Origin: Claveliimonas acetigenes
Lineage (GTDB): Bacteria > Bacillota > Clostridia > Lachnospirales > Lachnospiraceae
Assembly: GCF_025567385.1 (NCBI RefSeq)
Contig: NZ_JAOQJU010000011.1
Span: forward strand, 1-64,000
DNA: 64,000 bases
Direction: 5' to 3'
This document shows positions 1 through 8,100 of this stretch, piece by piece. A model generated the notes under the pieces. It was not told the origin of the DNA. It worked only from the letters and a program-made list of their open reading frames with translations, and ran no database searches. Both the position numbers and the translations under genes were made by a program. Positions within the stretch are counted from its first letter, which is position 1. Each line of letters begins with the position of its first letter.

Positions 1-102
1 CTGCACGGAAGAAACCGGAACTGCCGTCAATGTTACGGCCGCCGCCATAACAATTGCCGTAAAACCCGCAAATGCAGATTTTACTTTTTTCATAAGTTTC
101 AT
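1..102 (-). CDS. N-terminus of a secreted protein (partial, runs off left edge)
   Basis: Only the first 34 codons are inside the window. The start ATG (102-100) follows an AAGGA ribosome site; a second in-frame ATG lies three codons in. The peptide has a Lys-rich start (MKLMKKVKSAF), then an Ala/Val/Thr-rich hydrophobic stretch ending TLTAVPVSS, which looks like a secretion signal with no lipobox Cys visible so far. It lies directly downstream of the LacI-type gene on the same strand, with a LacI-like operator at 125-138 between them. A sugar-regulated secreted protein (binding protein or hydrolase) is a reasonable inference, but the family cannot be named from this fragment. Confidence 0.6.
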   Translation of the reverse strand, partial: MKLMKKVKSAFAGFTAIVMAAAVTLTAVPVSSVQ

Positions 103-124
103 TCTCTTTCCTTCTTTAAAAATA

Positions 125-138
125 GGTAATCGTTTACC
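125..138. promoter_or_regulatory. LacI-family operator (copy 1)
   Basis: The sequence GGTAATCGTTTACC is a near-perfect 14-bp dyad with a central CG, the usual form of a LacI/GalR-family operator. It lies about 22 bp upstream of the secreted-protein start, where a bound repressor would block transcription. A site differing at one position lies upstream of the LacI gene itself (1197-1210). Confidence 0.75.
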
Positions 139-144
139 TTTTAT

Positions 145-176
145 AATAAAAATACGTATATATACGTATTTTTATT
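145..176 (-). terminator. AT-rich perfect palindrome after the LacI-type gene
   Basis: A perfect 32-bp palindrome (16-bp arms, centre 160/161, core TATACGTATATATACGTATA) starts 5 bp beyond the LacI-type stop codon, and its 3' arm is T-rich. It can fold as a terminator hairpin for that gene. Being symmetric, it could also be a protein-binding site next to the operator at 125-138. Confidence 0.5.
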
Positions 177-181
177 TCAGC

Positions 182-1183
182 TTATACAGTACTTCTTTCC
201 ATAATCTCATACGGTAATATCATATCTGTTAATGGGATTTTATTCTCTATATATCCAATCAACATACTTGCAGCCTGCTTTCCCATTTCATAGGCATCTT
301 GTCTGACTGTGGTAAGTTCTGGATTTAAGTATTTTGAAATATATATGTCATCAAACCCTATGATTTTTATATCCCCGGGTATTTCTTTTCCCAATTTCTG
401 ACATGTACTAATTGCCCCAATTGCAATTGAATCATTTCCACATACGATACAATCAATTTCGGGATCTCTTTGTAACAAAACCATTGCTCCTATATTCCCC
501 GTCTCTACAGAAAAATCCCCCAAATAATGGAGTTTTTTATCAAAATCTATTCCCATTTCTTTTAGTCCCGTTATAAATCCTTCATACCGTTCTTTACTCG
601 GAGACATTAAAACATCAGATGTAATATACGCAATTTTTTTGCATCCTTTATTAACAATATATTTTGCTACATCACGCATTGCCGAAAAGTTATCAATTCC
701 AACACTTCCCATATTCTGGTTCTTATCAATTTTTCTGTCAACAGCTACAATTGGAATAGATATATCCCAAAGCAACCTTTTACTTGTTTCATAATCAGAA
801 CTAACATATATAATGCCATCTACCATTTTAGATTTTAATATATTTAAAAATTTTTCTTCTTGTATCGAATTATTATCTGTACTGCAAAAGAACATCGTAT
901 ATCCATGAACAAATGCCTCATCCTGTGCACCTTTCGCCATTTCCGGAAATGCATGACCAATATCTGGTATTACCAACCCTATTGTTCTTGTGCTTGCCTC
1001 TTTTAAACCTTTAGCCATACTATTGGGGATGTATTCCAAATTCTCGATTACTTCAAATACTCTCTGACGAGTTTCCTCTGAAATATGCTTATCTTTTCCA
1101 TTAATAATCTTTGACACTGTAGCAATTGAAACATCTGCCTGCATAGCAACATCTTTAATTGTGACACGATTCCTTTTTATCAT
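182..1183 (-). CDS. LacI/GalR-family transcriptional regulator
   Basis: A 333-residue protein of normal LacI-family length. Residues about 7-27 (VTIKDVAMQADVSIATVSK) form the typical helix-turn-helix, followed by the hinge region ending near YIPNSMAKGL. The rest is a periplasmic-binding-protein-like effector domain (TIGLVIPDIG, DGIIYVSSD, CGNDSIAIGA, IIGFDDIYIS, LTTVRQD). It probably represses the secreted-protein gene that follows and itself, since near-identical operator dyads lie at 125-138 and at 1197-1210 just upstream of its start. The effector is not predictable from sequence; a sugar or sugar phosphate is usual for the family. The ribosome site is weak (AAGGG), which fits low expression of a repressor. 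Confidence 0.93.
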   Translation of the reverse strand: MIKRNRVTIKDVAMQADVSIATVSKIINGKDKHISEETRQRVFEVIENLEYIPNSMAKGLKEASTRTIGLVIPDIGHAFPEMAKGAQDEAFVHGYTMFFCSTDNNSIQEEKFLNILKSKMVDGIIYVSSDYETSKRLLWDISIPIVAVDRKIDKNQNMGSVGIDNFSAMRDVAKYIVNKGCKKIAYITSDVLMSPSKERYEGFITGLKEMGIDFDKKLHYLGDFSVETGNIGAMVLLQRDPEIDCIVCGNDSIAIGAISTCQKLGKEIPGDIKIIGFDDIYISKYLNPELTTVRQDAYEMGKQAASMLIGYIENKIPLTDMILPYEIMERSTV

Positions 1184-1196
1184 TATGACGCCCTTA

Positions 1197-1210
1197 GTTA
1201 AACGATTACC
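1197..1210. promoter_or_regulatory. LacI-family operator (copy 2, autoregulatory)
   Basis: GTTAAACGATTACC matches the reverse complement of the operator at 125-138 at 13 of 14 positions. It lies 14 bp upstream of the LacI-type start codon, where binding would repress the regulator's own transcription. Confidence 0.7.
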
Positions 1211-1315
1211 TTGTTTTCTTTACTATACTAAAAAACAACTAGTTTGTCAATATTTCCATCAACTCTTTGACCTGTACTATAAAAGTCAACTTCAAAATCC
1301 ACCACAGGTAGAAGC

Positions 1316-1358
1316 AAAAAAAGAAGCCCCACAGCCTTTTTGCTGCAAAGCCTCTTCT
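1316..1358 (-). terminator. Terminator of cstA
   Basis: Downstream of the cstA stop the minus strand has GAAGAGGC...GCAGC/GGCTGT...GCTTC folding into an imperfect hairpin, followed directly by a run of seven T. This is a rho-independent terminator separating cstA from the LacI-type promoter. Confidence 0.7.
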
Positions 1359-1379
1359 TTTTTCTAATAATAATCCGTC

Positions 1380-3113
1380 TTACGCCTCTTTTTTCTGTTT
1401 TGCCATGGTTTTTATACCATCTACAGCAAGTACAACAGCCAGAACAACCAGAAGCGCTGCAATAATCGCACGCACATAGCACCATGTCACGCCTGCGCCT
1501 CCTGCTGCAATTCCCGCAATGTTTGACTTCAGCGTAAAGCAAAGTGATGTAATCGTTACCACCAGCATAAATGCCATTGGGAACAGGAACATCTTGTTAT
1601 TCTTTCCTGCTTTTCCAAGCCAGGTTGCAACCGCCAGCAGACCAAGAGCTGCAAGAAGCTGGTTGGAAGCGCCGAAAAGCGGCCAGATATTCGCATATCC
1701 TGTAAGTCCAAGACCAATTCCCAGTACAACCGTTATCAGCGTTGCTACAAATGGATTGGTAAGAACCTTCTTATATCCTGTCACATCCTTGTAAGTCTCG
1801 CCCGGCTCAAGCCAGAATTCCTGGAACATGTAACGTGCAAGACGTGTCGCTGTATCCAGAGATGTCAGACAGAATACGGATACCGTAAGTACCAGTAATG
1901 TATAAGCAATCTCCTCTGTCCCTGCAAGTCCCGGAATAGAACCAAGCATCTTAGAAATACCTGTTGCAAATACAACGGTAGGCGTTACCGTCTCGCCTGA
2001 TGCATAATTTGCCCAGATATATCCAACTGCGCACAGAGAAATAATTGCCAGTGCACACTCAATCAACATACCGCCGTATGCAATCGGCTGAGCGTCCTTC
2101 TCATTATTCAGCTGTTTTGCCGTTGTTCCAGAACCAACCAATGAATGGAAGCCTGAGATAGCACCGCAGGCAATCGTTACAAACAACGCCGGGAACATAT
2201 AGCCAAGAGAAGTGCCTGTTGGCGCCAGCGTATCCTTAAAGCCTGTAAATGCCGGAATATCCATATGTGCTCCACCTGTAAAACCACATCCGATGATTCC
2301 CACTACAGCAACAATCATCATAAAGTAAAGCAGGAATGAACTTAAATAATCCCGAGGCTGAAGCAAAATCCATACCGGAGCCACAGATGCCGCCAGGATA
2401 TAGATTCCCACAATAATCATCCACGCCGTATTGCTCAGGTAAATCGGATGCCAGTTCATACCAATCACCATGCAGGCAATAATTGCCACAACACCGATAA
2501 CAGTGGAAACACCCAGGCCTGCATTTCTTCTATATACCAGAAAACCAAAGGCAATCGCAATAATGATGAAAAGAATAGAAATCATCGCTGTGGTTGCATT
2601 TGCAGCGCTGGCTACCTTATCCACCGCACCACTCTCTGTATAAGTTGCCATGAAAGTATTTGCCACGATAGAACCGAAAGCCGCTACAACCAGAATCAAT
2701 GTCAGGTAAGAAAAGATGATAAATAATTTCTTCGCCTTGGATCCCATGGTTGTGGCAATTACCTCGCCAATAGATTGTCCCTTATTACGGATGGATGCAA
2801 ATAATGCACCAAAATCATGAACCGCCCCAAAGAAAATACCACCAATCAATACCCACAGAAGTACCGGAACCCATCCAAACACTGCCGCCTGGATCGGACC
2901 GTTAATCGGACCTGCTCCTGCAATGGATGAAAAATGATGTCCCATCAGCACCGGAGCTTTCGCCGGAACATAATCCACACCGTCCTCTTCCGTATGGGAA
3001 GGTGTCTCTCTTGAAGGATCAATCCCCCACTGCTTGGAAAGCCATCTGCCGTATGTAAGATATGCAACGACAAGAATCGCAATTCCAATAATCAACACTG
3101 CTACGCCATTCAT
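1380..3113 (-). CDS. cstA: CstA-family carbon starvation / peptide (pyruvate) transporter
   Basis: Polytopic membrane protein of about 577 residues. It opens with a hydrophobic helix (VAVLIIGIAILVVAYLTYGR) and carries the CstA signature region near the N-terminus (KAPVLMGHHFSSIAGAGPI, GPIQAAVFGW) and FHSLVGSGTTAKQLNNE further on. Family members import peptides or pyruvate; the substrate here is not resolved. I place the start at the ATG at 3113-3111, because an AGGAGGAATT ribosome site sits just upstream and would lie inside the longer reading frame that begins at 3146. It is downstream of an unknown 174-residue gene and probably in one transcript with it, ended by the hairpin at 1316-1358. 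Confidence 0.92.
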   Translation of the reverse strand: MNGVAVLIIGIAILVVAYLTYGRWLSKQWGIDPSRETPSHTEEDGVDYVPAKAPVLMGHHFSSIAGAGPINGPIQAAVFGWVPVLLWVLIGGIFFGAVHDFGALFASIRNKGQSIGEVIATTMGSKAKKLFIIFSYLTLILVVAAFGSIVANTFMATYTESGAVDKVASAANATTAMISILFIIIAIAFGFLVYRRNAGLGVSTVIGVVAIIACMVIGMNWHPIYLSNTAWMIIVGIYILAASVAPVWILLQPRDYLSSFLLYFMMIVAVVGIIGCGFTGGAHMDIPAFTGFKDTLAPTGTSLGYMFPALFVTIACGAISGFHSLVGSGTTAKQLNNEKDAQPIAYGGMLIECALAIISLCAVGYIWANYASGETVTPTVVFATGISKMLGSIPGLAGTEEIAYTLLVLTVSVFCLTSLDTATRLARYMFQEFWLEPGETYKDVTGYKKVLTNPFVATLITVVLGIGLGLTGYANIWPLFGASNQLLAALGLLAVATWLGKAGKNNKMFLFPMAFMLVVTITSLCFTLKSNIAGIAAGGAGVTWCYVRAIIAALLVVLAVVLAVDGIKTMAKQKKEA

Positions 3114-3163
3114 ACAAATTCCTCCTCTTTCTCTAAATGTAATCATGTATATTGCTAGAAAGG

Positions 3164-3688
3164 TTAGAAAATTCCAGCCTTTGAGTAGCCCTTCACCATC
3201 TCTTTCGCCGCCCGGTTTCCAAGAATTTTCCGATTCTTCACATCGAACACCAGCAGACGGGCTTCACTGTATCCCCGGAGTCCCATCCGGTAATTCTTAA
3301 AATATTTGAAGTTCCTGATTTCCTTTGCCGCATCATCCGCCACACCACCGTCACAGATGAAAATTCCCGTCATATACGAATACATATGATCCTTCTCCGT
3401 ACACTTCCTGCCACCGCGCACAAGTTCTGGCTCAATGTAAGACACGATCTGCTTCCTGAACCGTTTCAGATCTTCCCCGTCCAAACGATCTAAACAACGA
3501 AAAAACGTATGCTCAAAGCAATTCGCCCGCCATAACTCTGCCGTTTTCACAAGGACATATTTCGCGCTGGTTACACAAAACTTTGCATACGCATCGTAGA
3601 TGTCCCCATCGACATCAAAAGGTCTTTCTATATCGTAGCTGGACTTATGGAAATCAAGCAGCCGCTCTAATAGATCTTTTCCTTCCAT
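3164..3688 (-). CDS. Conserved-looking protein of unknown function, cstA operon
   Basis: A 174-residue soluble protein that I do not recognise. It has no signal peptide or membrane helix and contains several Cys and aromatic residues (NCFEHTFFRCLDRL, YSYMTGIFICDGG). The start ATG follows AAGGAG with good spacing. It is the first gene of a likely two-gene operon with cstA (50-bp gap). Its promoter is TTGCAT-17-TATTAT at 3779-3751, and a palindrome at 3716-3732 lies between promoter and start. A regulatory or partner role for the transporter is only an inference from position. Confidence 0.75.
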   Translation of the reverse strand: MEGKDLLERLLDFHKSSYDIERPFDVDGDIYDAYAKFCVTSAKYVLVKTAELWRANCFEHTFFRCLDRLDGEDLKRFRKQIVSYIEPELVRGGRKCTEKDHMYSYMTGIFICDGGVADDAAKEIRNFKYFKNYRMGLRGYSEARLLVFDVKNRKILGNRAAKEMVKGYSKAGIF

Positions 3689-3715
3689 ATATAATTATAT
3701 CTCCTTACTATCACT

Positions 3716-3732
3716 TTACTTTGATAAAGTAA
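3716..3732. promoter_or_regulatory. Palindrome in the cstA-operon leader (possible operator)
   Basis: TTACTTTGATAAAGTAA has perfect 7-bp arms around GAT. It lies downstream of the predicted -10 and upstream of the ribosome site of the 3164-3688 gene, a position typical for a repressor operator or a small leader hairpin. Confidence 0.45.
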
Positions 3733-3750
3733 TTATAAAAATACTATAAA

Positions 3751-3779
3751 ATAATACCACCATTAAATAGAAAATGCAA
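3751..3779 (-). promoter_or_regulatory. Sigma-A type promoter of the cstA operon
   Basis: On the minus strand, TTGCAT (3779-3774), a 17-bp spacer and TATTAT (3756-3751) form a good vegetative promoter about 60 bp upstream of the first gene of the operon. Confidence 0.6.
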
Positions 3780-3808
3780 TAGTTTTAGAGCACGCTCTGT
3801 TATTTTTT

Positions 3809-3972
3809 GTATCAGTTCAGCCATAAGTCGGATTGTGGGTGAATCATGCTTGCATGAATGAACACACGATCCGGCTTATGAGCGGAACGCCATTTTATGA
3901 GCAAAAATAGCTGCATAGCAGCGGAGAAGCATCGTAGATGCGTTTTGCGAATGGCGCGGGCTGAACTGTTAC
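3809..3972 (+). repeat. 164-bp structured repeat element, copy 1
   Basis: This segment recurs at 50634-50797 in the opposite orientation, with the same length and only eight differences (about 95% identity). The ends are inverted repeats (GTATCAGTTCAGCC and GGCTGAACTGTTAC). Inside are a 16-bp stem (3822-3837 with 3865-3880), a 7-bp stem (3888-3894 with 3950-3956) and two small hairpins (3910-3922 and 3929-3941). It occupies most of the 357-bp gap between the cstA operon promoter and the asparaginase promoter. No protein is encoded. It could be a miniature transposable element or a repeated structured RNA. Confidence 0.8.
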
Positions 3973-3981
3973 ATTTTTTCA

Positions 3982-4010
3982 TTGACTCTTTAACCGGTAC
4001 TATATAAAAT
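3982..4010 (+). promoter_or_regulatory. Promoter of the asparaginase gene
   Basis: TTGACT (3982-3987), a 17-bp spacer and TAAAAT (4005-4010) lie about 35 bp upstream of the start codon and directly after the 164-bp repeat. TATAAA at 4003-4008 is an alternative -10 with a shorter spacer. Confidence 0.55.
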
Positions 4011-4045
4011 ATTTTTAGTGTTAATGTCAAAGGAGAGTTTCCAAT

Positions 4046-5053
4046 ATGAAAAAAAAGATTTTACTGATTGCCACAGGCGGCACCATAGCATCCCTTCCTA
4101 CCGAAAACGGGCTGGCGCCGGCCCTGACTTCGGGGGAGCTTCTTGCTTATGCGCCGGATATGCGCATCCCCTGTGAGATAGATTCTATTCAGATCTGCAG
4201 CATAGACAGCACGGACGTCACGCCTGAGATATGGCTCCTGATTGCCCGTACAGTAGAACAGCACTACGAAAACTACGATGGTTTTGTGATCTGCCACGGA
4301 ACCGACACCATGGCATACTCTGCGTCTGCACTTTCCTATCTGATTCAGGATTCCGCCAAACCGATTGTATTTACCGGGGCACAGAAACCCATCAGCATGG
4401 AAATCACCGATGCCAAAACCAACCTGCGGGACAGCATCTTATACGCCTGCCAGGAAGATTCCCACGGAGTATCCTTGGTCTTTGACGGCAAGGTCATTGC
4501 CGGAACCCGCGCAAAGAAAGTCAACTCCAAAAGCTACCATGCCTTCGCCAGCATCAACTATCCCGAGCTTGCCGTTATCCGCGATGAGCGCATGATTCGC
4601 TATATTCCGGTTCCTGCCCCGGCAAAACCGGTAACCTTCTACCACAATATGAAGGAATCCGTATTCCTGTTAAAGCTGACTCCCGGCATGTCCGCAGATA
4701 TCCTATCGGCTATTTTTGAAAAATATGACTGCATCATCCTGGAGAGCTTCGGCGTGGGCGGCATTCCCCACGGTCTCCTGGACGAATTCTACCGGATTCT
4801 TCACTCCTGCCCGGCAGGTGAGAAAATTGTAGTAATGACAACCCAGGTGGTCGGCGAAGGCAGTGACGTAGGCATATATGAGGTAGGACAGCGGGTAAAA
4901 CAATCCATCGACTGCCTGGAAGCCTATGATATGACACTGGAATCCGTTTTCGCAAAAATGATGTGGCTTCTGGCAATCCCCGGACTCACCTGGGAGGAAC
5001 GTAAAGAGCGGTTCTACCAGACCATAAATTACGATATAGCACCTCCGATGTAA
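4046..5053 (+). CDS. ansA: Type I L-asparaginase
   Basis: A 335-residue cytoplasmic enzyme hydrolysing asparagine to aspartate and ammonia. It has the first catalytic-threonine motif ATGGTIAS (residues 9-16) and the second motif HGTDTM (84-89), the pair that defines the asparaginase/glutaminase fold. The absence of a signal peptide and the length fit the cytoplasmic type I (AnsA) group. The start ATG follows AAAGGAGAG. It is a single-gene unit on the plus strand, opposite to nearly everything else, with its own promoter at 3982-4010 and a strong terminator at 5096-5135. The 164-bp structured repeat sits just upstream of its promoter. Confidence 0.95.
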   Translation: MKKKILLIATGGTIASLPTENGLAPALTSGELLAYAPDMRIPCEIDSIQICSIDSTDVTPEIWLLIARTVEQHYENYDGFVICHGTDTMAYSASALSYLIQDSAKPIVFTGAQKPISMEITDAKTNLRDSILYACQEDSHGVSLVFDGKVIAGTRAKKVNSKSYHAFASINYPELAVIRDERMIRYIPVPAPAKPVTFYHNMKESVFLLKLTPGMSADILSAIFEKYDCIILESFGVGGIPHGLLDEFYRILHSCPAGEKIVVMTTQVVGEGSDVGIYEVGQRVKQSIDCLEAYDMTLESVFAKMMWLLAIPGLTWEERKERFYQTINYDIAPPM

Positions 5054-5095
5054 CGCACATAACCCCAATACAACAATACCTAATTTACTCAGCAA

Positions 5096-5135
5096 GGGCA
5101 GGTGTGGCTTATATGCGTCACACCTGCCCCTGAAT
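5096..5135. terminator. Bidirectional terminator between ansA and the GH43 protein gene
   Basis: GGGCAGGTGTG (5096-5106) pairs perfectly with CACACCTGCCC (5119-5129) around a 12-nt loop, with T-rich sequence following on the plus strand. The convergent genes on both sides probably share it. Confidence 0.85.
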
Positions 5136-5145
5136 TTTATACCGT

Positions 5146-8100
5146 CTATTTATTTTCCATAAACCGCTGTATAATAGCAGCGCACTCTGCACGATTCAGG
5201 TTCCCCTGCGGCCTGAGCATTCCCTGGTCGCCTTTAAGCAATCCTTCTTCCACAGCCCATCTTACCGCATCTTCTGCAAATCCGCTTACAAGATTACTAT
5301 CCGGGAATCCTTTCAGGCTGTCCCTTCCGGCAGTATCCATTTCCTTGGCAGATGCATACCGATACAGCATTGTCACCATCTGCTCTCGGGTTATACTATC
5401 CGCCGGTCCGAAGTATCCTTTCCTGTCGCCGCCAGTATATCCGGTAACAATTCCCTGTTCACTCGCCCACATAACTGCATCTGTATAGAATTCATTGCGT
5501 CCTACGTCCTTGAACACGGTCTTATACTCCGTTTTCGGGCTTCCTTCCATTCGATACAATACAACCGCAAACTGCGCACGGCACAACTCTTCCGCCGGTC
5601 CAAAGCGCAGCGCCTCCATTCCGGTCATGATTCCTTTCTGATATACATAGCGTACATATGTTTCGTACCAACTGCCAGCTCCTACATCCGTAAATGGAAG
5701 CTCTTTAGGCGGATCCGTCGGGTCATCTGTGGGGTCATCCGCAGGATCGTCTGCCGGGTCATCCACAGGATCGTCTGCCGGGTCATCCGCAAATGCAGCA
5801 CACATCAGCAGATAAGTGTCCGCAGCCGACACATTCTGTGCACCATCGGCATAATCGGTTTCCGTGAGCGCTTGAATCTGATACCCTGTGCTCTTCAGAT
5901 TCGTAAGGGACAACATCCCCTCCCCTGTTGATGCCAGTACCACCAGATAGGAACCGTCATCATAGGTCTTACATTTACTCAGATCAATCTCATAATACAT
6001 CGCCGTATGCGTCTTACATGAAATCACCTGTGGTTCCGCTCCTTCTGACAGAACCGTAAGCTGCGCCGTCTTATCCTTTTCATCCGCCGCTTTCTTTACT
6101 TCCGCCTGTAGGGTAAACGGCACATCATCATCTGCGCCGCCCACCGGAACTGCGCAGAATGCAATCGCATTTCCCTTCCTAAGATATACTTCATTGTTCG
6201 GTCCGTTTTTCAGAATCTGCTCTAAGTCCCCGGTTCCATCAGCAGAGCCTTCCACCATCACAGTCCCGCCATGGTAAATGGAGATTCCCTGCGCTGAATC
6301 AAACACCGCCAGAGATACAGATGCTTCCTTTGTCGTGTCATTCGACGGTTCATCGTTCTCATCCTTCTTACCGGTCAGTATCTCATCCAGGTTTTCAAAA
6401 TGAACCTTGCCAAGCAGAAGCTCCCGAATCTCTGCAATATCTGCCTTCGCTTCCTTCTCCTGATAATACTGGCCGACCTCTGCCTTTAACGATTCTCCTA
6501 CTCCGGCCGGGTGATAGATGCGGATACCGTCAATATAGACCACTGAACGGACTGCCTCTTTAGTTCCTGCCCGCATTGCTCTTATGGTAGCCGTATAGGT
6601 TCCATATTCCAGATCCTTCACACTGATAATCGGGAGCTGATACAGATTGCCATTCTGATAAACAGTATCTACAATCTGGCTCTTTACCACCTTCTTATCT
6701 GCATCCCTTACTACCAGTGAAATTCCCGCCGTATCTGCGGTACTTCTTCCAACCACGTCAAAGCCCGTTCCATTAAAGGTAAATGTCATCGTGCCGCGGT
6801 CAGTACTGTCAGCCTCAAGCCGCGTGCTTCCGCCCGCACTGTCCGGTGTCTCTTCTCCATATACCGCATCATACCCATATACATCCTTCTGATGATTCGA
6901 CTGGAGCATATCTTGGGTAGTTCCTTCTTTTCCGGAAGCCCCGCTCACTGTTATTGCGGAGAAATCATCTTCATAATAGACAACGGTTGCAGGCACAACG
7001 GTAAGCGACGCCCCGACTGCCACGCCGTCTTCTGCTGTACGTATCTCGGTGTCTGCATTCTTCTTTACTTCCACCTGATACTCATAGACATCTGCATCCT
7101 CCATAAATGCTGTTGGCGTATAGAGAAGCTTCTCTTCCGTACATTCCAGCACGGCGCCATTTGCATCTACTTTCATCTGCCAGTCATCCTGTGTGCCAGA
7201 CACGCGAAAACCTTTCAGAATTGCCATATCTGCAGTTCCGGATTCCGCATCCGCCTGCGCAGGAAGATTTATACCTGTCATGCCATAAGCATTTGTTCCA
7301 GCTATCCGGTACAGGCCAAACGCATCCTCCCCAGACGCATTCAAGTCTGCCGTCAATCCGTAATCCAACACATACGCTTTATGATCTGCAGCGTAGACAT
7401 TGACGTGAATGGTAACCTGTTCTCCGTTTGTTTTCTCATAAACAACTGTAAATTCTCCGCAGACATTTCCCGTAAATGTAATTGCATTTTCTGCTGCTTC
7501 ACAGACCGCACCGTCATCCACCGAGATAATCCGCTGTATCTGCTGCGCCGGAATGCTTGCCTCTATCCCCCGTGCTGCATAAAATTGTACCGGAGTCTCC
7601 TTCTCATCTTCTACTACAATCGTCAATGACACATCTTTTGTACTCAACTCTTCTGACAATGTCATATTCAGAATCGGCGTCCCATCTGCCGCAAAATTCA
7701 ATGACTTTGCCCGGGCGTGGCGGCATGGATCACTCAGGGCATCGTCTCCCCTGCTTACATACTCACAAGTTCCGAAATTACCGTCAGCATCTACCGCATT
7801 GGAACAATTCATCGGTCTTGCATGGTATACGATTACAGGATTTCCATCTTTATCATAGGTAAATGAATTGTGTCCCGGGCCACACTGCGGGTCATATCCA
7901 TCCACCTCAAAATCTTCGCTTTTCAGAAGCGGCGTCGGATATTTTGTCCAGGAATCCGGATTCAGAAGATCTGCGCCTTCCTCGGCCGTCACCATTCCTA
8001 CACAGTAAGTATAATCAACCGCCGCCCCTGAGAAGCATAAGTGAATCTTTCCGTCATGCTTCAGCACTGCGGGTCCTTCATTAATAATCGTTCCTCCTTC

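Noticed and set aside
3809..3972. Known riboswitch upstream of ansA
   Set aside because: The same 164-bp unit occurs near unrelated ribosomal genes and matches no riboswitch class I recognise; a dispersed element fits better.
6892..7629. Plus-strand open frame of 245 codons (and similar ones at 8578-9213 and 16327-17058)
   Set aside because: They lie wholly antisense to clear SLH protein domains, have Cys/His/Arg-rich low-complexity translations and lack ribosome sites; they are shadows of the minus-strand genes.
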